Both the position numbers and the translations under genes were made by a program. This document shows, piece after piece, positions 18,416-27,140 of a stretch of 64,000 nucleotides of DNA. The notes below the pieces were generated by a model, which worked only from the letters and a program-made list of their open reading frames with translations, was not told where the DNA came from and did no database searches. Location: contig JAKQHS010000030.1 of the NCBI GenBank assembly GCA_029557915.1, positions 186,001-250,000 on the forward strand, given 5' to 3'. Within the stretch, counting starts at the first letter, position 1; every line of letters starts with the position of its first letter. The DNA comes from Bacteroidota bacterium (GTDB taxonomy: Bacteria > Bacteroidota > Bacteroidia > Chitinophagales > Saprospiraceae).

Positions 18416-19315
18416 TCAGGATTTTGGGTGGGCTTGTCGGTAGATCTCTTTCAACTTCTCCACGCTGTTGTGCATGTACACCTGGGTAGCCGCCAGGGAA
18501 GCATGGCCCAGCAAGGTTTTCACGGCATTGAGGTCAGCCCCGGCATCGGACAAATGCGTGGCAAAACTGTGCCGGAGAATATGGGGACTTCTTCGGGATA
18601 TGGAGGTGACCAGTCCCAATTGGGCCTTCACGCGGTTGTACACCCATTTTGGATAAAGCGGTTCACCGGCATCCGTGATCAGCAAATAAGTCGGATCAGG
18701 CAATCCCTTTTCAGAAAGGTAATCCCTTCTCAATCTTAGGTATTGGTTTAACTTATCCACCAGGGCGGGCCCCAGGGGCAGCCGTCTTTCTTTTTTACCC
18801 TTGCCCTCCACCCTTAAAAGATTCCGGCCGGCATCGATGTCATCGGTCCTGAGCTGGATCAATTCGCTGCGCCGCAACCCGCAACCATAGAGGATTTCCG
18901 TCACCAGGGCATCGCGGAACGTGTGGAAATCCGGATCGCCGGTTTGTTCCAGGACCATCAGGCGCTCCATTTGTTCGGTACGCACGACCAGGGGCAATCT
19001 TTTTTCGGTTTTAGGGCTCACCAGTTTTCGCACGGGATTCCGGTCCAGTCCATGCCGTTTCCGGAGAAATTGAAAATAGGATTTCAGGGTGGAGATTTTC
19101 CGGTTGATGGACCGGTTGGACAAGCCCTGTTCATGCAAGGCGACCAGCCAGGCGCGCAGGTGGAGGGCCTGCACTTCTTTCAGGTCTTCGAGCTGGTAGG
19201 TATGGCTGAGAAAATCCTGCAATTGGAGGAGGTCGTTTTGATAAGCCTCCAGGGTATGCGGCGAATATCTTTTCTCAAATTCCAGATAGTTCAGAAATGA
19301 CCTTAATCCGTTCAA
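18416..19315 (-). CDS. xerC: Site-specific tyrosine recombinase, XerC/XerD type
   Basis: 299 residues, normal for Xer proteins. An N-terminal core-binding domain (FLNYLEFEKRYSPHTLEAYQNDL) is followed by a catalytic domain with the conserved set: Arg in GCGLRRSEL, Lys in GKGKKERRLP, His-Arg in HILRHSFATHL, His in LLGHASLAATQVYMHN and the Tyr in that segment. Xer recombinases resolve chromosome dimers at dif. Its place between rpsU and hpf is a known Bacteroidota synteny, so this is a core chromosomal enzyme and not a phage integrase. C versus D assignment is uncertain. Confidence 0.93.
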   Translation of the reverse strand: MNGLRSFLNYLEFEKRYSPHTLEAYQNDLLQLQDFLSHTYQLEDLKEVQALHLRAWLVALHEQGLSNRSINRKISTLKSYFQFLRKRHGLDRNPVRKLVSPKTEKRLPLVVRTEQMERLMVLEQTGDPDFHTFRDALVTEILYGCGLRRSELIQLRTDDIDAGRNLLRVEGKGKKERRLPLGPALVDKLNQYLRLRRDYLSEKGLPDPTYLLITDAGEPLYPKWVYNRVKAQLGLVTSISRRSPHILRHSFATHLSDAGADLNAVKTLLGHASLAATQVYMHNSVEKLKEIYRQAHPKS

Positions 19316-19438
19316 TGGAAATCTATTATAACTGCAATATATACAGTTGTACCATTAAAATCAAGAAGGCGGCAGGCAATGAAGGGTGTTCGTCGTACTG
19401 CGCCCGGGGCTTCGGGCGCGTGCGGTGGGAATACCGGC

Positions 19439-19636
19439 TTATATTTCGGCAGGCTTGCTCAGGATCTGCTGGCGGTATGCGGCCTTCAGCACCTGGTTGC
19501 GGCGTTCGACAGATTTCTTAGTGAAATGTTTACGCGCCCTCAACTGCTTGAGCATCTGGGATTTTTCGTACTTCTTTTTGTACTTCTTCAGTGCTTTGTC
19601 GATGGACTCGCTGTCTTTTACATCAATGATTAACAT
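19439..19636 (-). CDS. rpsU: 30S ribosomal protein S21
   Basis: 65 residues from the ATG at 19636 (MLIIDVKDSESIDKALKKYK). The longer frame from 19660 would run into the promoter element. The basic helical body (KKKYEKSQMLKQLRARKHFTKKSVERRNQVLKAAYRQ) matches S21. It is the first gene of rpsU-xerC-hpf, with a 123-bp gap to xerC. Confidence 0.95.
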   Translation of the reverse strand: MLIIDVKDSESIDKALKKYKKKYEKSQMLKQLRARKHFTKKSVERRNQVLKAAYRQQILSKPAEI

Positions 19637-19657
19637 AAATCGTTTTGAATTGGGATG

Positions 19658-19665
19658 CAAAGTTA
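19658..19665 (-). promoter_or_regulatory. Bacteroidota -7 element (TAACTTTG) upstream of rpsU
   Basis: Minus-strand TAACTTTG is an exact TAnnTTTG match 22 bp before the rpsU ATG, implying a short leader. A T-rich tract occupies the -33 zone, but no exact TTTG is present there. Confidence 0.5.
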
Positions 19666-19793
19666 AGAGAAATCCATAAAAAACTAAGAAAAAATTACAG
19701 TTTATCTGAAGAAGATTTCCGGCCTGATGAGCCTAAGGCGACCGTCGCTTTGCGTAAATGATCCATTAAAATTCAAGCCGGCCGCTGCCGGGC

Positions 19794-19824
19794 AAAAAAA
19801 AGCCCCGGGGTTTTCCCGGGGCTT
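19794..19824 (-). terminator. Terminator of the first Sus-like operon
   Basis: AGCCCCGGG (19801-19809) pairs with CCCGGGGCT (19815-19823). Leftward the stem is followed by TTTTTTT, a strong intrinsic terminator 11 bp after the lipoprotein stop codon. Confidence 0.9.
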
Positions 19825-19834
19825 AAGCCGAAGG

Positions 19835-20389
19835 TCATTTGATGTTCAACCGGTAATAAAAAGGCGAATTGTAAAAAGCGCCTCCCAGAATATCTGGATC
19901 GGTATTCTTATCGCTGAATTTACGCCCGTCTTTAGTCACCAGGGTGGAAAAGACGTCAAAAGAATCGCCCACACTCACCTTGTCGGCGGTCACACCCAGG
20001 GCAGTCATGATCTCTGCAGAAGAAATGGTAAAAGTCCCCCTGAGATAACCCGAGGTAGGGTCCGTCGTAAAGCCGGTGGGAGCAATGCTTTTCAGGTTTT
20101 TGAGCGCGACGGAATTATTGCCGTTGGAGGCCGTTCGGTCACGGAATTCAACAGCGAGGTCATAACTCCCAAATTGAGCTCCCCGGTCCGGATCCACGGC
20201 TTCCACGGTAAAAGTCAGGCTGGCCGTACCCAGTTCCGTTTTCAAGAAAGCCATATTGGCTGCTGTCGGAGAAATGGTACGCATATAGGCCCCATTGTCC
20301 AGGTTAAGCAGGTCGATTTTATTAAGATCATCGATCTCGCAGCTTCCGAACAAAACAAAACCTAAGGATAATATCAACATTTTTTTCAT
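19835..20389 (-). CDS. Lipoprotein of Sus-like operon 1
   Basis: 184 residues. A lipoprotein signal is clear (MKKMLILSLGFVLFGSC, Cys17), so the mature protein should be lipid-anchored, probably in the outer membrane. The body is rich in beta-favouring residues, with a segment LTFTVEAVDPDRGAQFGSYDLAVEFRD suggesting an Ig/fibronectin-like sandwich. I do not recognise the family. It is third in the operon, 28 bp after the SusD gene, where SusE/F-like surface lipoproteins often lie, so a role in surface ligand binding is an inference. Confidence 0.8.
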   Translation of the reverse strand: MKKMLILSLGFVLFGSCEIDDLNKIDLLNLDNGAYMRTISPTAANMAFLKTELGTASLTFTVEAVDPDRGAQFGSYDLAVEFRDRTASNGNNSVALKNLKSIAPTGFTTDPTSGYLRGTFTISSAEIMTALGVTADKVSVGDSFDVFSTLVTKDGRKFSDKNTDPDILGGAFYNSPFYYRLNIK

Positions 20390-20417
20390 AGTTCAATCTC
20401 ATTTTTCATTTAAGAAA

Positions 20418-22073
20418 TTACTTTACAAATCCCACGGGATTGGTGTCCCAGAATACTTTGGTGGTCACATTTTGTTTCTGAACCGCATTGGAATTCCGCG
20501 TGACATAGGCAATCGGGTAATAACAGGAATAAACAAATTCCCCGGGATTTGGATCCAAAGCAGGTTGCAGGCCTGCAGGCTTCCCGGTCCTTCTGTAGAA
20601 ATTATAAGGTTCGATCCCATTTCCCCAGGCTGCCAGCCAGTATTCCGTAAGGATGATATTCAACCGGTCTCCATCGTTGGTTGCGGCATCATAACGGGAT
20701 TTGACCTCATTGATGTACTTGGTCACTTCATCATTGTACACATAACCCTTGCTGGATTCAAATGCAGAGATTACCGAACCCTGTGAGGTAGCCATGGAAA
20801 TATTCCGGACATCATCCATCGATTTCTTAATCCCGGATTCCAACAAGGCTTTGGGATCGCCGGTAGTCTTGAGCACCAGGGCTGCCTCCGCCAACATAAA
20901 ATCAACAAAGGAGGCCATCATAATAGGCTGAATACCGGCACCGCCGGCACCTGCACCCAGAGATACGGCACGACCAGCATCGTTGTCAAACGAACCTCCT
21001 GCAGGATATAATCCCCAGGCTGTGCGTTTAACTCCATCGGGCGGGATCCCTTCGTTGTTCAGGTGGTCTCTTCCCCAGTACCCATTGTTGCCGCCACTGT
21101 TGCTGCCGGCGACACAGAATACCATGCCATCCGGGTAATGCCGCGGCGCCTGGTTGGTTATGCACCTCAGTTCATTCGCATTTTTTGTATCCTCCAAAAC
21201 CTGGCGATAGAAATAATAGCGCAACCTGGGATCTGCAAACCCTTTGGCATCCACAAACTGACGCATATAATAATTGGATTGGTAATCCCCTCCTCCGGTG
21301 ACCGTATACTGTCCCTGGTAACGGGGATGCCTCGCATCCGGGTTGGCCAGGTTGGTGCCATACTTGAAATAAAAACTTTGGGAGGTATTTTCAATGAGGT
21401 TTTTTGCTGCGATCAACGTGTTTATGCCCCCGGCAGCATTGGCATCGACCAGCCGGCGGTTGAGCAGGATCCTCAATTTCAGGGTATTTGCCAAACGTAT
21501 CCACTTTGCTTTATCGCCACGGTAGAAAAAATCGTTGACCGTGCCTTTTGCGGATTTACCAAAATCTTCCAGGGCTTTATCCAGGTCTGCGAGCGCGGCA
21601 TTGTATACGTCCGCGCCTTTATCCACCGAAGGATTGAACTCGTTTGGATCCAGGGCCTTGGAATAAGGGACATCCCCGAAATGGTCCACCAGCATGGTCA
21701 GCAGATGCGACCGGATGACCCGGGCGATTCCGGTATGGAAATAAAATTCCTGGGCTTCGGCGAGGGGCAAAAGGGTATTGACATCCGCCAGGGTGACCGC
21801 ATAAGTGTTTTCCCATACTCCGTTGACCCCACCAGGAGTCACGGCATTGTCGTAGATCACCGCACCCTGATTGAGCATCCGGGTCAGACGCAATCCGATG
21901 TCGGAAAAACCGTTGAATGCGTTGCGGTATCCGATCTGGATGTTGTTCAGCAGAAAATTGAGGTTGGTGCTGCTGGTGGTCACCGCATTCGGGTTGTCCA
22001 ACAAATCCAGGCTGCATGAACTGGCGGCCAGGAACCCGAAGGATAATAAAAAGATTTTTATATAGTTTTTCAT
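20418..22073 (-). CDS. SusD/RagB-family outer-membrane lipoprotein (operon 1)
   Basis: 551 residues, with a lipoprotein signal ending at Cys20 (LAASSC). SusD-type features are the NPNAVTTSSTNLNFLLNNI start, an alpha-helical TPR-like half with VDHFGDVPYSKAL and KWIRLANTLKLRILLNRRLVD, and the C-terminal EYWLAAWGNGIEPYNFYRRTGKP and TTKVFWDTNP segments. SusD proteins form the lid of the SusC barrel and capture ligand at the cell surface. The gene is 21 bp downstream of its SusC partner. Substrate cannot be read from the sequence. Confidence 0.93.
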   Translation of the reverse strand: MKNYIKIFLLSFGFLAASSCSLDLLDNPNAVTTSSTNLNFLLNNIQIGYRNAFNGFSDIGLRLTRMLNQGAVIYDNAVTPGGVNGVWENTYAVTLADVNTLLPLAEAQEFYFHTGIARVIRSHLLTMLVDHFGDVPYSKALDPNEFNPSVDKGADVYNAALADLDKALEDFGKSAKGTVNDFFYRGDKAKWIRLANTLKLRILLNRRLVDANAAGGINTLIAAKNLIENTSQSFYFKYGTNLANPDARHPRYQGQYTVTGGGDYQSNYYMRQFVDAKGFADPRLRYYFYRQVLEDTKNANELRCITNQAPRHYPDGMVFCVAGSNSGGNNGYWGRDHLNNEGIPPDGVKRTAWGLYPAGGSFDNDAGRAVSLGAGAGGAGIQPIMMASFVDFMLAEAALVLKTTGDPKALLESGIKKSMDDVRNISMATSQGSVISAFESSKGYVYNDEVTKYINEVKSRYDAATNDGDRLNIILTEYWLAAWGNGIEPYNFYRRTGKPAGLQPALDPNPGEFVYSCYYPIAYVTRNSNAVQKQNVTTKVFWDTNPVGFVK

Positions 22074-22094
22074 TTTACTTACAGTTTGGAGTGA

Positions 22095-25000
22095 TTAAAA
22101 GGTCAGTTTGAGTGAACCCCCAAACCTTTTGGAAGTGGGACTGACCAACATGTCAAAACCTATTCCATTGCCCACACCCAATCCGGCCATATCGGCGTCG
22201 AAATTCATGTATTTCGGGAAATTGAAAGCTTTGTTCCAGAGGTTATTCCCCGAAAGCGTGAGGCTTGCTCCTTTGATGGTTTTACCCAGCAATTTGGCAG
22301 GAACGGTATAGGAGAGCGAAACTTCACGGAGTTTCAGCTGGGTCCCGTCGTACATCGATCCCTCATCCCCAAAGAAGAATACATTGTTGAAATAAACGTC
22401 CGAAGCCGTAATCTGCACATCGTTGGGAGTACCGTCGCTGGCTTTTACCCCCGGAAGGATGAAGGTCTGATCCCGGTCGAATTCCGTGTCCCTGGAAGTA
22501 CCCCGTCCGAGCGTGGCTTTGGCCATCGAACTGTAGATCACACCACCGTGCCGGTATTCCAGCATGGCGCTCAGGGCCAGGTTTTTATAAACCAGGGTAT
22601 TGCCAAAACTGGTCAGGAATTTGGGATTGGGATCCCCCATCACTTCAGGGGTTGCTGTGACGAGGAAGTTACCTCCTGCGTCGATCAAACGCTGGCCCTG
22701 CTCATTGGTCCGCCATTTGGTGCCTTTGATCACATTGAAAGGCTGCCCAACCTCGGCATAGTTACCGAGTGCGGAACCAAAACCTGCTATTTGAATGGAG
22801 GTAAGGCTGTTGCTCAATTCTTCAATGAGAGGCTGGTTGCGGGAATAGTTTATAAAGGTTTCCCATTCAAAATTACCCACCTTGACCGGAGACCCGCTCA
22901 ATCCCAGTTCGATCCCCTTATTCCTCAATTTTCCAATGTTGATGGTGGTATTGGTAAACCCGGTCGACGGATCCAACAAGGCGGAAGTGATGAGGTCTTT
23001 GGTGGTGCGGTTGTAAACGGTAAGGTCAATGCTGACCCGGTTGCGGAGCATCCGCGCCTCCACACCGAATTCCAGTTCACTGTGCAATTCAGGTTTCAGA
23101 TTAGGGTTCCCCAGGTTGTTGGCCACGGAGTGGGTGGTGTGCAAGGTCCCGCTTGCATCCGTGAAGGCCCTCGCGTTTTGCGCCAGCACATTCCGGGTGT
23201 TGTAGGGGTTGGGGAAGCCCGCGGACTGCCCTACCCCAAAACGGAGTTTGAGGTATCCCAGGGTGGTAGATTCCAATCCTTTGAACAGGGAGGTGGGAAT
23301 GAAGGAAACGCTGGCCGAGGGATAAAAAATAGTCCGGTTTTCCTTTTCAACGGTGGAAGTCCAGTCGTAACGGCCGGCGAGGTCCAGGTAAACCCATTCC
23401 TTATAATCCACGATGGCGTTCCCGAAAATTCCCATACGGGTTTGTTCGATGGTAAAATCGTTGGCTGCCACAGCCAGGAAATTGCTGTGACGGTTAAGAT
23501 TGAATGCAAGCTGTTGGGTGCTGATGATGGCGTCCTGGCGGAAAAAATCGTTCCGCATGTTTCCTCCCACTTTGACGGTGTAACCGAAAGACTTGGAGAA
23601 TGGTTTTTGATAGGTCAGGGCCACGGTATGGTCCCAGATGGTGTTGTCGATATTGGCCGTGCGGTAAAGGCCGGTGTTGATGCTGGGAAGGGGATCTCCT
23701 TTAGGCACGATCAGTTCCTGGAGTTCCCCGTAAGTATCCAGACCCACTTTATACGAAAGGTCCAACCTTGGGGTTATTTTATAATTTATGATGCTTGAAC
23801 TGAACAGACGGTTTACCTGGTCCGTTACCCTTTCATATTTCCTGATCCAATATGGGTTGGGGATATCATTCCCGGCCCGGTAGTATACGCTCCGGTTGTC
23901 CACCGGACTTTCAAAGGGCCAGCCGGTCAGGTCATTGCTCCGGTTTGTAAAAAACAAATTGGCAAAGATGGACGGATAATCCAGGGCATTATTGGCCTGG
24001 CCTCCCGAAATCGGAGGGGTTTTCTGATCGAAACTTGAAAACTGGAGCGAGGTGGAAAAGCTTATTTTATCACTGATCGCTACGTTTGTCCCCAAACCAA
24101 TATTCAGTTTATTCAGATCATTATTTTCAATATATCCTTCTTCGTTCGCATAGCCCAGGGAGGCGCTGTAATTGAATTTATCGGTTCCTCCATTGACCAC
24201 GAGCGAATTGTTGGTTACCAGGCCCGTGCGGAAGAAGTCGCTGACATTGTTCTTGTAACCGGTATAGGCCACATTTTTACCCTGGAATTCAGGAAAAGCG
24301 GCCCGCAATTCGGCGCTCGAGAACAAACTGTAAGGATGAGGAGTCTCCTTCAACTGATGGAAACCCGCGCCCCAGTTGGAGAAAAAGGCCGGTCCCCCAA
24401 CCTGCTGGAAGCCGCCGCCATAAAGGTTTTGATATTCCGGTAAGGCGGCCACCTGGTTTCCAAAAAGAGAGGTAGACAAAGAAATGGACGGCGCCTTAAA
24501 TTTCTTATTACCTGTTTTCGTGGTGATCAGGATTACCCCGTTGCGGCCCTGGTCACCATATAAGACCGTGGCGGCAAGCCCTTTGAGAACAGATACGTTT
24601 TCAATATTGTTAGGGTCAATATCGATAAACCGGCTTGGGGTGGATTGACCGCCGGTGGTAAAATTCTGGGTTGCCGAACCCCCTCCTGTACTGACGGCGT
24701 TGGTATTTGAATTATAAGGTACCCCGTCCACCACGAATAAAGGCTGGGTGTTGCCGGAAATCGAGGTATAACCCCGGATGTTGATGTTGGTACCCGTCCC
24801 CGAAATACCGGAAACTCCATTGATATTGACCCCCGGTACCTTGCCTTGCAGGATCCTGCCGACGTCGGTTTGAGGCCGCTCTTCGATCAGTTTTTTATCT
24901 ACCGTAGTCACGGAATAACCCAGGGCCCGTTTCTCACGCTGGATACCCAGCGCGGTCACCACCACTTCCTGGATGGCTACCCCTTCTTCCATGATTACGT

Positions 25001-25265
25001 TGAGCTCGGAGGCATTTCCAATCACCACATCCTTGGGTGTAAAACCCGTGTACGTAAATGTAAGTATTGTCACTTCACCAGGGACATTGATGGAATAAGA
25101 TCCGTCAATGTCAGTAACTGTACCGATCTCGGTACCCTTGGCCACCACGTTGGCGCCAATCAATGCTTCGCCGCCCGAGTCGGTGACCTTCCCGCTGATG
25201 GTCCTCTGCCCAAAAGCTGAAATTGCACTGCCCAGGAGGCATACGAATAGAAAGAGTCTTTTCAT
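22095..25265 (-). CDS. SusC/RagA-family TonB-linked outer-membrane transporter (operon 1)
   Basis: 1056 residues. The order is signal peptide (cut near QRTISG), a carboxypeptidase-D regulatory-like domain at about residues 22-100 (SGKVTDSGGEALIGANVVAKGTEIG...), the SusC hallmark EVVVTALGIQREKRALGYSV, a plug domain with NINIRGYTSISG and LFVVDGVPYN, and a 22-strand barrel ending in an aromatic outer-membrane signature (RFGGSLKLTF). Transport would use TonB/ExbBD energy. Its N-terminal 120 residues resemble those of the operon 2 SusC more than those of the other three, pointing to an older duplication of the 1/2 pair (inference). Confidence 0.95.
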   Translation of the reverse strand: MKRLFLFVCLLGSAISAFGQRTISGKVTDSGGEALIGANVVAKGTEIGTVTDIDGSYSINVPGEVTILTFTYTGFTPKDVVIGNASELNVIMEEGVAIQEVVVTALGIQREKRALGYSVTTVDKKLIEERPQTDVGRILQGKVPGVNINGVSGISGTGTNINIRGYTSISGNTQPLFVVDGVPYNSNTNAVSTGGGSATQNFTTGGQSTPSRFIDIDPNNIENVSVLKGLAATVLYGDQGRNGVILITTKTGNKKFKAPSISLSTSLFGNQVAALPEYQNLYGGGFQQVGGPAFFSNWGAGFHQLKETPHPYSLFSSAELRAAFPEFQGKNVAYTGYKNNVSDFFRTGLVTNNSLVVNGGTDKFNYSASLGYANEEGYIENNDLNKLNIGLGTNVAISDKISFSTSLQFSSFDQKTPPISGGQANNALDYPSIFANLFFTNRSNDLTGWPFESPVDNRSVYYRAGNDIPNPYWIRKYERVTDQVNRLFSSSIINYKITPRLDLSYKVGLDTYGELQELIVPKGDPLPSINTGLYRTANIDNTIWDHTVALTYQKPFSKSFGYTVKVGGNMRNDFFRQDAIISTQQLAFNLNRHSNFLAVAANDFTIEQTRMGIFGNAIVDYKEWVYLDLAGRYDWTSTVEKENRTIFYPSASVSFIPTSLFKGLESTTLGYLKLRFGVGQSAGFPNPYNTRNVLAQNARAFTDASGTLHTTHSVANNLGNPNLKPELHSELEFGVEARMLRNRVSIDLTVYNRTTKDLITSALLDPSTGFTNTTINIGKLRNKGIELGLSGSPVKVGNFEWETFINYSRNQPLIEELSNSLTSIQIAGFGSALGNYAEVGQPFNVIKGTKWRTNEQGQRLIDAGGNFLVTATPEVMGDPNPKFLTSFGNTLVYKNLALSAMLEYRHGGVIYSSMAKATLGRGTSRDTEFDRDQTFILPGVKASDGTPNDVQITASDVYFNNVFFFGDEGSMYDGTQLKLREVSLSYTVPAKLLGKTIKGASLTLSGNNLWNKAFNFPKYMNFDADMAGLGVGNGIGFDMLVSPTSKRFGGSLKLTF

Positions 25266-25577
25266 ATAACCCTGATTTAAATAGATTTAATGAGTGAGTA
25301 TCCCAGTTAAAGGTTTTACCAATCCTTTAACGTTTCGGTAACCTTTATTGTGGATTGAAGGTAATAAAAATCAATATCTCGATTAAAATTTCCTTAAAAT
25401 TTAGAAAAAACAATTTTAGGCCGGGAAATTGCCAATTTTCCAAGCTAAAATCCCCCCTTTTGGCAAAGGATCCCCTGATTTGGGCAGAAATAAAAGTGGA
25501 TGGGTTTGTTTTAAAATAAAAAGCCGGAAACCCTTACCAGGCTTCCGGCTTTTTTCAGTGGACTTTGATCCTAAACC
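25266..25577 (-). promoter_or_regulatory. Intergenic region between Sus-like operons 2 and 1 (312 bp)
   Basis: This gap holds the operon 2 terminator (25516-25556) and, nearer 25266-25420, an A+T-rich leader/promoter zone for SusC 1. I find no exact TAnnTTTG on the minus strand. A small GGTTTTACC-AATCC-type partial symmetry is the only other structure seen. No coding signal. Confidence 0.4.
25516..25556. terminator. Terminator downstream of SusD 2
   Basis: AAAAAGCCGGAA (25518-25529) pairs with TTCCGGCTTTTT (25543-25554) around a 13-nt loop. Leftward it is followed by TTTTTATTTTA, ending the operon 2 transcript 20 bp after its stop. The symmetric tails could also stop rightward transcription. 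Confidence 0.88.
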
Positions 25578-27095
25578 TTATTTATCCCAAAACACCCTTT
25601 CCACCATATTGACTTTTTGTGGAGGAGCATTCGGGTTCAGATCGATTTCAGACTGAGGGTAAAAAAAGGAACGGGGAACGTCAGGGCTGCTGGTGACCAC
25701 GGCGTTCGGCACTTTGACTATTTGAGACGGATATCCCGTTCTCCGCCAGTCCGCCCAGGGCTCATTGATTACCCCGAAATTTCCTACATATTTCTCCTCG
25801 ATGATCTTCTTCACATTTTCCGCTTCAGTTCCCGGTAAACTGCCTTGTTGTGCGATATAAGCTTCGGCTTGCGCCGTGGACACCCCGGCGGCGCTCATGG
25901 ACATCCGGATACCCTGGCGGAACAAGGAATCGGCAGACAGCCCCCCCAGGTTGCCTCCGCTGAGGACGGCCGCTTCAGCCCGGATAAAAAAGGATTCGGC
26001 GGCGGTCAAAAAACGGACGGGAGCAGTGCCGGAATAGGTGTATGCATTGAAAGCAATCGAACCGTTGCTTGCCGCCGTGGCGGTATTGAGGGTATCCCCG
26101 CGCAAATATATATGGGTGCGGGAGTATTGCTGGGAAGAGGGATCGCCGCTTTTGGCCCCTTTGAAATTGCCGCTGTGCAGGGGGAAACTCGTAAAATAAC
26201 GCCAGCGCCTGGGATCTTCCTTGGCATTCATCATATCCACCAAGGTGGCATTTGCAAACAGGTAGTTCGAACGGAAAATTTCAAATTGCTGAATGGGATT
26301 CTGGGCATTGGTCGCGTTGACGAAAGCCATTTGAAAATTGTCGGCTACGGCATTGATGACCGGTCCCGTCGCAGCGATGGCTGCAATTTCCGATACCGCT
26401 TTTGCCCGGTCCACTTTGGTGGTATGGAGCCACAACCTCATCCGGAGGGTATTGGCCGCGGCAATCCATTTGGCCCGGGAAGCGGACCAGGAACCCGAAT
26501 AGATCGTCGAATTGGTCCCCGGGCTTTTCTGGGAAGCGGCATTCATGTCTGAGACCGCTTCGGTCAGCATAGCGATGAGGGCGGGATAGATGACCGAAGC
26601 ATCGTCGTAATTCGGTTGTGAATTTGCGGTAAATTTCAAGGCCTCTGTAAAAGGGGCCTTACCCCAGGTGTCGGCGATATTGGCAAAGACATAAGCCTTC
26701 AATACCTTGGCAACCCCCGCATAATGCGGACTGCCTTCTTCGCCGGCTTTCTGAATGACCAGTTCAAGGTCGCTTAAAATGGTGGCATACATCAGATTCC
26801 AGACATTGTTTACATCGGACCCGGTAATCAGGTATTTCTCATAGTCCTGGGTCTGGACCGTTGCCCCGGCGGTTTGACCGGACCATTGCTGCGCGATCAG
26901 GGCTCCATAACGGTTCATATCGCTGCCCGCCCAAAACCCGAAAGCGACCGTGGCGGAGGTCAGCACTTGTTCGATGGGCGCATTGAGCACCGCATTGGGG
27001 TCCTGGTTGATATCCAGGTAATCCTTACAGGACACGGTTGAAAACAGCATCACCGCAAGGAGGAGACTCAGTTTTATATATTTATTTGTTTTCAT
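25578..27095 (-). CDS. SusD-like lipoprotein (SusD-like_2 type, operon 2)
   Basis: 505 residues, signal with Cys23 (LFSTVSC) followed by KDYLDINQDPNAVLNAP, the typical SusD-like start. Helical repeats include YAGVAKVLKAYVFANIADTWGKAPFTEAL and AKWIAAANTLRMRLWLHTTKVDRAKA. The C-terminal part has NEPWADWRRTGYPSQI, PRSFFYPQSEIDLNPNAPPQ and ends MVERVFWDK. The protein should be the surface-exposed ligand-binding partner of the SusC gene 45 bp upstream. The operon ends here, without a third lipoprotein. Confidence 0.93.
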   Translation of the reverse strand: MKTNKYIKLSLLLAVMLFSTVSCKDYLDINQDPNAVLNAPIEQVLTSATVAFGFWAGSDMNRYGALIAQQWSGQTAGATVQTQDYEKYLITGSDVNNVWNLMYATILSDLELVIQKAGEEGSPHYAGVAKVLKAYVFANIADTWGKAPFTEALKFTANSQPNYDDASVIYPALIAMLTEAVSDMNAASQKSPGTNSTIYSGSWSASRAKWIAAANTLRMRLWLHTTKVDRAKAVSEIAAIAATGPVINAVADNFQMAFVNATNAQNPIQQFEIFRSNYLFANATLVDMMNAKEDPRRWRYFTSFPLHSGNFKGAKSGDPSSQQYSRTHIYLRGDTLNTATAASNGSIAFNAYTYSGTAPVRFLTAAESFFIRAEAAVLSGGNLGGLSADSLFRQGIRMSMSAAGVSTAQAEAYIAQQGSLPGTEAENVKKIIEEKYVGNFGVINEPWADWRRTGYPSQIVKVPNAVVTSSPDVPRSFFYPQSEIDLNPNAPPQKVNMVERVFWDK

Positions 27096-27140
27096 TTCTC
27101 TTTCTAATTAAATAAATAATATGATTTCAACAGGTGATCA

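Noticed and set aside
18416-19315. Integrase of a mobile element
   Set aside because: The recombinase sits in the conserved rpsU-xerC-hpf order, without phage or conjugation genes or att repeats; it is the chromosomal Xer enzyme.
19400-19419. GC-rich hairpin (GCGCCCG/CGGGCGC) as rpsU terminator
   Set aside because: No T-run follows leftward; xerC and hpf continue in the same direction, so termination there is not supported.
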